Assembly (NCBI GenBank): GCA_964399265.1
Contig: CAYNQF010000012.1
Coordinates: 1-45,298, forward strand
DNA: 45,298 nucleotides
Origin: WJLY01 sp964399265
GTDB lineage: Bacteria > Joyebacterota > Joyebacteria > Joyebacterales > Joyebacteraceae
Reading direction: 5' to 3'
Positions within the stretch are counted from its first letter, which is position 1. Every line of letters starts with the position of its first letter. The notes beneath the pieces are model-generated. The model did not search any database. It saw only the letters and a program-made list of their open reading frames with translations, and was not told where the DNA came from. Position numbers and translations under genes: made by a program. Shown here piece by piece: positions 31,739-43,512 of the stretch.

Positions 31739-34232
31739 TTGACCGAGCGCGAGCGCGCAAGGATCCCGGCCGCGGTCGCCGCGTGCTGCCTGGCCGCGGG
31801 CATCGCCATTGCCCGGACCTGTCCGTGCGGCCGCGTCCTGCACATGACAACGGCCGCGTTGGCGGCGGCTTCTCTCGTGCCCGTCCTCGTACACACCGTT
31901 CACAGAAGCCGGCCTCGGGCCGGGCCGACGACCGACGTGGCACTCCTCTGTGGACTGGCCCTCGCGGGGGCGGCCCTCTACGGATCGCGTCACGAGCTTG
32001 TGCGTCCGGACGACGCCTCGCTGCTGGCCGGCCCGGGACCAGTCGAGGTCATCGGCCGCGTGGTCGAGGCCCGCCCAGGCCGCACCCGCGCTAGGGCCGT
32101 GCTCAGGCTCGAGGGAGCGTGCGCAGCCACGGGCCGCGTCTCCGGGCTCCTGTGGACCTCGTGGCCGGATGGGGCCGCGACGCCGGTCAGGGGACAGGTG
32201 GTGCGGGCCGCGGGCATCGTGTCCGTGCCCCGGCCCCCCCGCAACCCGGGTTCGTTCGACTTCAGGTCCTACCTGTTGCACAGGAACATCCACGCCGTGA
32301 TGTCGGTCGACCGCGTCGAGGTCCTGAGGGAGCCGCGCGGCATCGACGCCGCCGCGGCGTGGGTCCGGGACAGAGTGAGGCAGAGGCTGCCGGCCCAGCG
32401 GGCGGACGTGATGTGCGCGCTCCTCCTGGGCGACTCGTCGGGGCTTCCGGACGAGCTGCTCGCGTCGTTCCGACGCTCGGGGACCGTCCACGTGCTCGCG
32501 GTCTCGGGCCTGCATGTCGGGTTCATCGCCCTCATGGCCAACGCGCTTCTCCGCTGCCTCGGTGTTCCCGGACGCAGGTCGAGACTCCTCGTTATCCCGT
32601 GTCTGTGTCTGTTCGTGGCCCTGGTCGGCGCCCGCCCCTCGGCGGTCCGCGCGGCGACGATGGCCTCGGTCCTCATCCTGTCCTGGTCGCTCGAGCGAAG
32701 GTCGCCCACGCTGAACACGCTCGGCGTCGCTGCGCTCGCCATCCTCGTCATGAGACCGGGCTCTCTCTTCGACCTGGGTTTCCTTCTCTCCTTCGGCGCC
32801 ACGCTGGGGATCGTCCTCCTGCACCCGGTCGTCAGGCAGTGGCTGTCTCCAGTCGCGAGGGCGGGGAGACCCGGGAGGTTCGCGGCAGACTCGATCGCGC
32901 TGTCCCTCTCTGCGCAGCTCGGCGTTGCGCCGGTCGCTCTCTGGGCCTTCGGTGAGATATCGCTCGTGTCGCCGATTGCGAACCTGGCCGCGGTCCCCAT
33001 GGCCGCGTTCTCCGTGGCGTCGGGCGTCGGAATGCTCGCCAGTTCGGCCGTGCCCGCGGTCTCGAAGCTGTTCGCCGGCGCGGCGTGGGCGACGCTGGGT
33101 TGTCTGTCGTGGACGTCGGGAGCGACCGGAGCGCTGACGCACTCGTCCGTCCGGATCGCCGCGAGGTTCTGGCCCGTGGCCCTGCTCCTCGCGACCGGCA
33201 TGGGGCTGCGGAGATGCAGCGGAGCGGGGCGCGCCTGGTCGCACGCGATCCTCGCCTCCGCCTGTGTGGTGGCGGCCGCGACCTGGGCCCTCGGCCCCGG
33301 CCAGACCCGGCCGCGCATGATCGTCTTCGATGTGGGACAGGGCGATGCGATCCTGCTCGAGCTTCCGGACAGGAAGCACGTGCTGGTGGACGCCGGCCCT
33401 GCGTGGCGAGGCGGCTCCGGCGGCGACGCGGGCCGAGGCGTCGTCGCGCCGTACCTCGCCCGGAGAGGAGCACACGTGCTCGACGCGCTCGTCATCACTC
33501 ACGGCCACGGCGACCACTTCGGAGGCGCCACCTCGGTGCTCTCCGCCTTCGACACGAGGGTCCTCGTCCTGCCCCGCGGTTACGAACGGTCGGAGCCGCT
33601 CCGCGAGCTGGCACGAACGGCCGCGGATATGGGGACCGACGTCGTGCAGGTCTCGGCGGGCGACACGCTCGAGGCCGGCCCCGGCTGCAGGATGCTGGTG
33701 CTGTCGCCGACCGGCGGACTGCTCGACTCCGGCGCATCGGAGAACGACTCGTCGGTCGTGCTCGATGTCCGACTCACGTGGGCGGGGGCGGTGCTGACCG
33801 GTGACGCGGAGCGGCGCGCGGAATCGGAGATGCTCGCGGCCGGACTCGTCCGGCCGGCGGAGATCCTCAAGGTCGCGCACCACGGTTCGTCGACCTNNNN
33901 NNNNNNGCGCGGCGGGACCGTCGGTCGGGATCATCTCGGTAGGCGAGCGCAACCGCTACGGGCACCCCGCTCCCGAGACGATCTCACGCTTGAGGGCGTC
34001 CGGCGCCCGCGTGTTCAGGACGGACGCGGACGGAGCGGTGATCATCGACGTCCTGAGGAACGGGCTGTCGGTGAGGGGCTTCCTGAGCGGAAGAGCGTGG
34101 AGAGGACGTCGGCATCAGCTCCAGACGGAGGCGGGCCCGACCACCACGGTTGACAGGCGGTCCGGGTCGAGCAGCGTCGCAGAGGTCTCGAGCACGTACT
34201 CCGGCGTGACCGACGCCAGCATTCCCGAGTAG
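31739..34232 (+). CDS. comEC: ComEC/Rec2 DNA-uptake channel, broken by an assembly gap
   Basis: Polytopic membrane channel for single-stranded DNA import in transformation. A TTG start at 31739 leads to an N-terminal OB-like domain (DUF4131), a competence domain with many helices (VLAVSGLHVGFIALM is the family hallmark), and a metallo-beta-lactamase domain with the metal motif THGHGDH and later AHHGSS. The 10 N bases at 33897-33906 shift the apparent frame: the C-terminus (SVGIISVGERNRYGHP, then HPAPETISRL) continues in another frame to the stop at 34232. The gap length is unknown, so this is one gene, not a mutant. Its last 118 bases overlap the convergent M16 gene. Confidence 0.92.
33897..33906. 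other. Assembly gap in comEC
   Basis: Ten N bases of unknown true length, inside the metallo-beta-lactamase domain. The frame differs on the two sides. Confidence 1.
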
Positions 34233-35362
34233 CGATCCTCGTAGTCCGAGCCCAGTCCATATCGCTCGGACCTGACGAGACGTGCCGCGCGCTCCTCGCA
34301 GCTCTCGCTCTCGATCAGCCTGCGCCCCCGCAGGTACGACTTGGACGACGACAGCTCTTCCAGAGACGGCGGGCGCCGCCTCATCTCTTCGAGCTGTTCC
34401 TCGAGCACCTCGAGAGCCCGGCCGGCGCGCGCGGGCGAGGTCGCCGTGTAGACCCAGAGCACGCCCGGGTCGAGACCCGCGGTGCTCGACATGTCGCTCT
34501 CGACCACATACGCGAGCCCCTCGGCTTCGCGCAGACTGCGCCCGAGCCTGGAACCGAACCCCGCGCTGTCCCCGAGTATTACGTCCATCAGACAGACTGC
34601 CGGATACCTTGGGTCGGTGCGCGTGATGCCCACGCCACCGACCATGACGTGAGTCTGTCTGCGGTCCCGCGCCAGGAAGCTCCTCTTTCCTCCACGTGCG
34701 AGTGGGAGCGGCGGGTCGGGGAGAACGGGCCCGGCGGCGCGCCAGTCGCCGAGGACACGGTCCACGTTGTCGACCAGCGCGTCGGCGTCGAGGTCGCCCG
34801 ACGCGGCGAGGACAGCGGACGCCGGCGTGCAGAAGCCTGAGTAGAAGGACTCGACGTCGCTGAGCGTCAGCATCCGCACCGTATCGCGCGTGCCGTTCAC
34901 CGGCCTGTGCCTGGGATGCTCATCGTAGACCAGGTCCAGGAAGGCCTGGCGCGCGACGGTGAACGGATCGTCCTCGTCCTCGGCGATCTCGGCGAGCTGC
35001 TTCCGCCTCGCGCTCTCCAGTTCGTCCTTCCGCAGACGCGGGCTGCGGGCGACCTCGCCCAGGACCGCCAGGGACTCGCCGAGCCTCTCGGTCAGTCCCG
35101 TTAGCGTTACGACACACGTCTCGTAGTCCGCAAGGACGTCGAGCGACGCCCCGGCGGAGTCGGTCCGGAGTGCCAGCTCCCGGCCCGTCATGCCGCGCGT
35201 GCCTTCCAGCATCAGCCCCGCCGTGAGCGACGCGAGACCCGCCCGGTCGTCCGTCTCGTAGCGCGAGCCCGCCTCGAACGACAGCGCGAGCGAGAAGACG
35301 CCCGTCCCGGGAGTCGGCTGGGCAAGCACTCGGGTCCCGTTCGAGAGAACCCGTCTCGTCAC
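34115..35362 (-). CDS. M16 peptidase-like protein lacking the HxxEH motif
   Basis: Pitrilysin-fold protein, probably the non-catalytic partner of the peptidase encoded just upstream. The start is taken at GTG 35362, which overlaps the upstream stop by four bases (GTGA); GTG 35383 would add seven residues. Where active M16 enzymes have HxxEH (as in GIAHLTEHMMFRG next door), this one has GLASLTAGLMLEG, with all three metal or catalytic positions lost. The fold markers remain: LSNGTRVLAQ at the start, SFEAGSRYE, and a C-terminal half with GFGSRLGRSLREAEGLAYVV. Heterodimers of one active and one inactive M16 subunit are known in bacteria and mitochondria. Length 415 residues. Confidence 0.85.
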   Translation of the reverse strand: MTRRVLSNGTRVLAQPTPGTGVFSLALSFEAGSRYETDDRAGLASLTAGLMLEGTRGMTGRELALRTDSAGASLDVLADYETCVVTLTGLTERLGESLAVLGEVARSPRLRKDELESARRKQLAEIAEDEDDPFTVARQAFLDLVYDEHPRHRPVNGTRDTVRMLTLSDVESFYSGFCTPASAVLAASGDLDADALVDNVDRVLGDWRAAGPVLPDPPLPLARGGKRSFLARDRRQTHVMVGGVGITRTDPRYPAVCLMDVILGDSAGFGSRLGRSLREAEGLAYVVESDMSSTAGLDPGVLWVYTATSPARAGRALEVLEEQLEEMRRRPPSLEELSSSKSYLRGRRLIESESCEERAARLVRSERYGLGSDYEDRYSGMLASVTPEYVLETSATLLDPDRLSTVVVGPASVWS

Positions 35363-36719
35363 GCGCCGGCCATTGTCAGCCACCCGCTGCTCCTAGTCTG
35401 TGGATCGAGATAGAGCGCGGTCACCCTCGATATGTCCTCGGCGGAGACCGCCTCCGCGCCGCGGTCAAACTCGAATCCCGCCTCCCACCGGTCGACCAGC
35501 TCCCAGTAGGCGAGGAACCCCGCCATGCCGAGAGAACCCTCGCGACCTACCGCATGGTCGAGCCGCCACTGCAGCCTCGCCTTCGACAGCTCGTCCAAGG
35601 ACGGCGCTTCCCGCGCCAACCTTCCGAGTTCCTCCAGAATAGCCGACTCGCACGACGCGACGTCACCGTCCTCGGACAGCTCGGCCGAAATGGTGAGAAG
35701 GCCGGGGTAGCGCTGCAGAGCCCTGCCGACGGAGACCTCGTTCACGTCGTCTCCTCCCGCGACGAGGCTCTCGTAGAGCCGCGAGCTGCGGCCCGTTCCG
35801 AGGATCGTCACCACGAGGTCTACCGCGGGTGAGTCAGCGTGAGTGGCCTCGGGGCAACGGAAGCCCAAGGTCAGCCTGGGGATGCCGGAGTCCCGCGTCA
35901 GCACGAGGTGCCTGGGCGAGTGTCGCTCCGGTTCGGGTGGCGGGCCGCCGCGGCCCGCCACGCCGCNNNNNNNNNNGGTGGGCGGGTCCCCCGCGCGCCC
36001 TGGGTGGGCGGGGGTGGGTCGCGCGGGGTGGGGGGGGGGGGCCCGCCCGGCCCCCCCACGCCGCCCGAACTCTCGATGCCCGCGAAGCATGAGCGGGCCG
36101 CCTCCATCACGTCGCCTGCGTCGACGTCGCCGACGACCGCAAGGACGGCGTTGTCGGGCCTGTAGGTGGAGCGGTAGAAGGCGAGCAGGTCGTCGCGGGT
36201 GACCCTCTGGAGGTCCTCGAGCAGGCCCACGACCGGGAACCTGTAAGGGTGGCTGTCGTAAGACAGCAGTTCGACCGCCTCGTCCAGCTCGGCCTCGGGC
36301 TCGTCGTCGAGCATCCGGCGCTCCTCGATCGCTATGCTGCGCTCCGTCGCGAAGGCGGCGAAGTCCATCAGGCAGCCCGTCATCCGGTCGGCCTCGATCT
36401 CGAGCGCGACGCGCCAGTTCTCGCGTGGGAGGACGAAGTAGTAGGCCGCGTAGTCGCTGGTGGTGACGGCGTTGTTCACGCCGCCCATGCTGTTCGTCAG
36501 CTCGTCCACCACGCCGTCCGCGTAGCCGCGACTGCCCCTGAACATCATGTGCTCGGTCAGATGCGCGATTCCCGTGAGCCCGGCGGGGTCCCTGACGGAC
36601 CCGGCCCCGTAGATCACGAGCACGGCCACGACGGGCGAGGCGGGACGTCCCAGCGCCACGACTCTGAGCCCGTTGTCGAGCACGGTCCTGGTGGGACTTG
36701 TGAGTGCGGACTGCGCCAC
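35359..36719 (-). CDS. Zinc-dependent M16 peptidase, broken by an assembly gap
   Basis: Active-type M16 (insulinase/processing peptidase) protein. A GTG start at 36719 leads to TVLDNGLRVVALGRPASPVV, then the zinc site GIAHLTEHMMFRG and the downstream Glu in the AIEERRMLDDEPE helix. The N-terminal half runs to about 36060; a very G-rich stretch (35977-36060) and 10 N bases (35967-35976) follow. The C-terminal half (LTLGFRCPEATHADSPAVD onward, with the RSSRLYESLV motif) resumes in another frame and ends at 35359. This is best read as one intact gene spoiled by poor sequence. It is coupled to the inactive partner downstream. Confidence 0.85.
35937..35961. repeat. Perfect GC hairpin beside the assembly gap
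   Basis: GTGGCGGGCC (35937-35946) and GGCCCGCCAC (35952-35961) with loop GCCGC, 5 bases before the N run. It may be real coding sequence that stalled sequencing, or an artefact of a contig end. Confidence 0.7.
35967..35976. other. Assembly gap in the M16 peptidase gene
   Basis: Ten N bases of unknown true length, flanked on the right by about 80 bases of G-runs unlike the rest of the window. Confidence 1.
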
Positions 36720-36726
36720 GCGGCTT

Positions 36727-36806
36727 CCCCTGGTGAGTCACGACGACACGGGCAGATTCCCCCGGTGAGTCATGCCTGCACCGGCAGATTCCTCCGGTGA
36801 GTCACG
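36727..36806. repeat. 32-bp tandem repeat upstream of the M16 operon
   Basis: GGTGAGTCA begins at 36732, 36764 and 36796 (period 32 bp, about 2.5 copies); each unit also has CGGCAGATTCC or GGGCAGATTCC. It lies between the divergent M16 and adenosine deaminase genes, next to the M16 start codon. On the minus strand each copy carries an (A/G)TGACTCACC with a purine-rich stretch, like repeated start regions. Confidence 0.85.
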
Positions 36807-36893
36807 CCGGGACGACGCATCCGGCCCGGATTTGGAAAGGTCCGCGTACCCCGCCTGAAGGCGTCGCCGCGGACTCGGTCCCAACGTGCAACC

Positions 36894-36923
36894 TTGACTC
36901 TCGAACACAACTGAGCCTATGCT
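36894..36923 (+). promoter_or_regulatory. Sigma-70-type promoter of the adenosine deaminase operon
   Basis: TTGACT at 36894-36899, 18-base spacer, TATGCT at 36918-36923. It overlaps an upstream in-frame ATG at 36919, which therefore cannot be the start. Confidence 0.75.
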
Positions 36924-36969
36924 CCGAGAGACCCACGGTCAAGGACGCTTTCCCCCTGCGGCGGTACCT

Positions 36970-38013
36970 ATGCTGACGTGTGACCTTCACGTACACCTCG
37001 ACGGCTCCATCAGAGAATCGACGCTCGTTGAATTCGCCCGCGCCCAGGGCATCTGTCCCGGCGACGCGACCGACGCGGACTTCCTCCGGCGGCTGAGGTT
37101 CGAGCCGGGCATGACGCTGTCCTCCTGCCTGGGGAAGTTCGAGACGACGGTCGGCCTGCTGCAGAGCCGCCCGGCGCTCACGAGGGTCGCCGAGGAACTC
37201 GCCAGGGACTGCTATCTGGACGGCGTGAGACACATCGAGGTGCGGCTCTCTCCGCCGCTGCACACGAAGGGCGGGATGGCGGCGGAGAGCGCGCTCGAGG
37301 CGGTGCTCCAGGGCCTGGAGCGGGGTGCCGCCGCGTGCGCCTCCGGTGAGTCGGGAGAGTGGATGAGCACAGGCGTCGTTCTGTCGATGCTCGAGGGCTC
37401 GCCGGAGCGGGAGGCCGCGTCGGTCGCTGATCTGGCCGCGCGGTTCGCGGGCTCGGGCGTACTGGGGCTCGATCTCGCGGGCGACGAGTCGCTGTTCGAC
37501 GCCCGGAGGTACCGGAAGGCGTTCGAGCGCGCGCGGGCCGCCGGGCTCGGCATCACCGTCCACGCCGGAGAGGGACATGACGCCTCACACGTGGTGCGCG
37601 CCGTCCGCGAGCTGGGCGCCGACAGGATCGGACACGGCACTAGCGCCGGCCGCGACCCGTCCGTGATGGAGTTGCTCGCGGAACGCGGCACGACGGTGGA
37701 GTGCTGCCTGAGCAGCAACGTCCACACCGGGGCCATCAGGTCTCCGTCCGAACATCCTCTCCGCGAGTTCATGAGGCGCGGCGTCAAGTGCACGCTGGCC
37801 ACGGACAACAGGTTCTTCTCCAGGACGACGCTGTCGGGTGAATACGACCTCGCCGCCGAGCATCTGAATCTTGGCAGAGACTCGCTGGCCGCGCTGGCGC
37901 TCGACGGAGCGCGCGCCTCGTTCCTGCCGCCTTCGGAGCGGGACAGGCTGGTCGGAGTCGTCTCCGACAGCGTGTCCGCTCAGGGAGGGACGGGGGAGGG
38001 CCGCGAACGATGA
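36970..38013 (+). CDS. add: Adenosine deaminase-family protein
   Basis: Amidohydrolase that deaminates adenosine or a related purine. The start is ATG 36970, because the -10 box covers the earlier in-frame ATG, and because MLTCDLHVHLDGSI is the usual beginning. The zinc site HxH is in DLHVHLDGS, the next His in VHAGEG, the catalytic His in RIGHG, and the metal Asp in LATDNRFFS. Having Asn after that Asp (TDN rather than TDD) is also seen in other bacterial members. Length 347 residues. It overlaps purN by ATGA, which makes a purine-related role likely; activity on adenine or other compounds cannot be excluded. Confidence 0.88.
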   Translation: MLTCDLHVHLDGSIRESTLVEFARAQGICPGDATDADFLRRLRFEPGMTLSSCLGKFETTVGLLQSRPALTRVAEELARDCYLDGVRHIEVRLSPPLHTKGGMAAESALEAVLQGLERGAAACASGESGEWMSTGVVLSMLEGSPEREAASVADLAARFAGSGVLGLDLAGDESLFDARRYRKAFERARAAGLGITVHAGEGHDASHVVRAVRELGADRIGHGTSAGRDPSVMELLAERGTTVECCLSSNVHTGAIRSPSEHPLREFMRRGVKCTLATDNRFFSRTTLSGEYDLAAEHLNLGRDSLAALALDGARASFLPPSERDRLVGVVSDSVSAQGGTGEGRER

Positions 38014-38678
38014 AGAGACTCAGGGTGGGCGTGCTCGCGTCGGGGAACGGGTCGAACCTCCAGTCGATCCTCGACGCATCCGCCTCCGGTCGGATCGACG
38101 TGGAGGTCGTCGTCGTCGTCTCGGACGTCGAGGACGCTCATGCCCTGCAGCGGGCCAGGAACGCCGGCGTGCCTGCCGTCCACGTTCCGCCGGGCAGGTT
38201 CAGAACGCGGCTGGAGCCCGAGGCCGAGGAGGCGTTCGCGCGAGCGCTGGAGGGGCACGGCGTGGACATGGTGGCTCTCGCCGGGTTCATGCGGATCCTG
38301 CACGACCGCTTCCTCGAGCGTTTCGCGGGGCGTATAGTGAACATACATCCTTCGCTCCTGCCCTCGTTCCCGGGGCTGGACGCGCAGAGGCAGGCACTCG
38401 AGCACGGCGTGAAGTGGACCGGCGCAACCGTCCACTTCGTCGACGCCGGCGTGGACACCGGCCCCATCATCGTCCAGGCGGCCGTTCCGGTCGAGCCAGG
38501 CGACACCAGGGACACGCTCGCGGCCAGAATACTGGAGCAGGAGCACCGCATATACCCGATGGCGCTGCAGTACCTGGCCGAGCGAAGGGTCGCCGTACGC
38601 GGACGCACGACGAGCGTCGACGGGACGTGCTCCGTGATCGCCGAGCGGAGGAGCAACGGGCGGGACGTGGAGCGGTGA
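38010..38678 (+). CDS. purN: Phosphoribosylglycinamide formyltransferase PurN
   Basis: Third step of purine synthesis: transfers a formyl group from 10-formyltetrahydrofolate to GAR. The N-terminus VGVLASGNGSNLQSIL is the phosphate-binding site, the catalytic Asn and His are in NIHPSLLPSFPG (N111, H113), and the catalytic Asp is in HFVDAGVDTGPII. The length of 222 residues is slightly above E. coli PurN owing to a charged C-terminal extension. It starts inside the deaminase stop codon. Its last codons and the following bases are duplicated in a 41-bp tandem repeat. Confidence 0.95.
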   Translation: MKRLRVGVLASGNGSNLQSILDASASGRIDVEVVVVVSDVEDAHALQRARNAGVPAVHVPPGRFRTRLEPEAEEAFARALEGHGVDMVALAGFMRILHDRFLERFAGRIVNIHPSLLPSFPGLDAQRQALEHGVKWTGATVHFVDAGVDTGPIIVQAAVPVEPGDTRDTLAARILEQEHRIYPMALQYLAERRVAVRGRTTSVDGTCSVIAERRSNGRDVER

Positions 38679-38745
38679 CGGGGCACAAGCGAATCGACGG
38701 ACCGGATGTGGAGCGATGACGGGGCACAGGCGAAGCGACCGACCG
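38664..38745. repeat. 41-bp direct tandem repeat at the end of purN
   Basis: Two units (38664-38704 and 38705-38745, about 85 percent alike), each beginning GAYGTGGAGCGRTGACGGGG. The first contains the real purN stop codon, the second a relic copy of the last codons and stop. Confidence 0.85.
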
Positions 38746-38756
38746 TGCTGGAGACC

Positions 38757-40190
38757 ATGACGAGGTCGAGGAACAGACGCAGGAGGATCCCGGCGAGAGC
38801 ACCGGTGCGGCCACTCGCGGCGCCGGCGCTCGTCGCCGTGCTCGTCTTCCTCACGGCGGCCCGTTCGGCGGACAAGCAGACGACGCTCGTCTACCCGCCC
38901 TTCGGGCACTGCCTGGGCATCCACAAGGTCACGGACTTCCACCGCTTCATCTACCTGGGCACGCGCACGAAGCTCGACGACCCGACCGGCATAGCCGCCG
39001 TGAAGCTCCGGTCGAAGGACGACCCCTCAACCGAGTCGGACGACGACGAGCTGACCGTCTTCGGCCTGAACTCGGGACGCTGCGAGATCATCTTCAACAC
39101 GTCGATCTACGAGGCTTCGCTCTACGGCACCTGCGGGAGCGGGACGGGCCAGTTCCGCGACCCCCAGGGCATCGCCGCCGACGAAGCGGGAGACGTGTTC
39201 GTCACCGACACCGGCAACGACCGCGTGGTGAGGCTCCTCTACGCGAAAGACACGTTGCGCTGGATCAAGGCGTTCGGGTCCGAAGGCGCAGGCGAGCTGC
39301 AGTTCGATGAGCCCACGGGACTGGCCCTCGGCCCGTCGGGAACGCTCTACATCTGCGACACGGGCAACAACCGCGTCGTCGAGATGACGTCGACCGGAGA
39401 GCCCGTCCGCATCATCACGGGGGACGCGTCGCGCGGCGTGACGCTCGACGCCCCGCGCGGCATAGCCGTGGTGGAGGCGGACGATCCTTGGATCTCGCGT
39501 GGTCGCAACTTCATGGTGGTCTCGGACAGGGGAGGCACGAGGCTTCTCAAGTTCTCGAGAGAGGGCGAAGTGGAGGCGGAGCTTTCCGCGTCCGCCCTCC
39601 CCGTGAAGGACGCTCGCTTCGAGTCGCTCGCGCTGGACTTCTACGGCAACGTCTACGCTACCGACCGCACCGGCGGGCGGATCCACAAGCTCGACCACGA
39701 CCTCCAGTACGTCACCACGTTCGGGCAGGCGGGCGAGGGTGACGGGGAATTCGACGAGCCCAGAGGGATCACGCTGTGGAAGCGGTTCGGCCAGATCTTC
39801 GTCACCGAGCGCAACGGAGCCCAGTATCTCTGGATAGGAACGGATATCCAGGACCTCGAGGCCGGGGCCGGCGGGGAGTCCGCCCCCGTGATGATACGGT
39901 ACTTCCTGACGGAGACCTCCCGCGTCACCGTCGACGTGCTCGACGAACGCGGAAGGACGCTGCGCCGGCTCGTGAACGACAGGCGCAGGGCCATCGGCCC
40001 CAACACGGAGCGCTGGGACCGCAGGCTCGACGACGGCGGCGCGACGGCTCCGCCCGGCACGTACGTCGTCCGCGTTGAGGCGACGCCCACGTACTCGTCC
40101 GGGAAGTACTTCCACGATACTGCAGAAACTGAGGTCGTTCTGCCCCGCACCGGCGGAAGCCCAGCCGACAGGGCACCTCGCGCGCCCTGA
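38757..40190 (+). CDS. NHL-repeat secreted protein with FlgD-like C-terminal domain
   Basis: Exported beta-propeller protein of 477 residues. The start is ATG 38757 with GGAG just upstream; an earlier in-frame ATG at 38706 lies in the 41-bp repeat. An Arg-rich n-region and a hydrophobic stretch (LAAPALVAVLVFLTAARSA) act as signal. At least four NHL-type blades follow (GQFRDPQGIAADEAGDVFVT, ELQFDEPTGLALGPSGTLYI, DEPRGITLWKRFGQIFVTE), which usually bind proteins or ligands. The last 90 residues form a FlgD-like Ig fold (VTVDVLDERGRTLRRLV, then PPGTYVVRVEA), like type IX cargo, though the usual NPFNP-type opening is missing. Function unknown. Confidence 0.82.
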   Translation: MTRSRNRRRRIPARAPVRPLAAPALVAVLVFLTAARSADKQTTLVYPPFGHCLGIHKVTDFHRFIYLGTRTKLDDPTGIAAVKLRSKDDPSTESDDDELTVFGLNSGRCEIIFNTSIYEASLYGTCGSGTGQFRDPQGIAADEAGDVFVTDTGNDRVVRLLYAKDTLRWIKAFGSEGAGELQFDEPTGLALGPSGTLYICDTGNNRVVEMTSTGEPVRIITGDASRGVTLDAPRGIAVVEADDPWISRGRNFMVVSDRGGTRLLKFSREGEVEAELSASALPVKDARFESLALDFYGNVYATDRTGGRIHKLDHDLQYVTTFGQAGEGDGEFDEPRGITLWKRFGQIFVTERNGAQYLWIGTDIQDLEAGAGGESAPVMIRYFLTETSRVTVDVLDERGRTLRRLVNDRRRAIGPNTERWDRRLDDGGATAPPGTYVVRVEATPTYSSGKYFHDTAETEVVLPRTGGSPADRAPRAP

Positions 40191-40245
40191 GACTCCCGCC
40201 CCCCCCCTGAAGGCCCCAAGGCGTGGCCCTCTCGGGACCATGCCC

Positions 40246-40274
40246 TTGCACGACTTCATCATCTCTGCTACTTT
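40246..40274 (+). promoter_or_regulatory. Sigma-70-type promoter of secA
   Basis: TTGCAC at 40246-40251, 17-base spacer, TACTTT at 40269-40274, about 75 bases before the secA GTG. Confidence 0.7.
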
Positions 40275-40348
40275 GTGCGGCTGTCTTGCGCAAGGACGCC
40301 GGAGGACCCCCCGGCGCCCCTGCGAAGTCACGCGAGTTCGGAGGAACA

Positions 40349-43447
<3,099 letters not shown>

Positions 43448-43512
43448 CAGCCGGAAGCGCCGTGATGGGCGACAGCGGATCCTGCGCCGCCGGCTAGCGT
43501 CTCGGAGGACCG

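Noticed and set aside
31580..33952. 790-codon minus-strand open frame opposite comEC
   Set aside because: Arg/Asp/Gly-rich antisense shadow typical of high-GC DNA; comEC on the plus strand has clear family motifs.
36727..36806. CRISPR-like array
   Set aside because: The 32-bp units are directly tandem with no unique spacers and under three copies; no cas genes are near.
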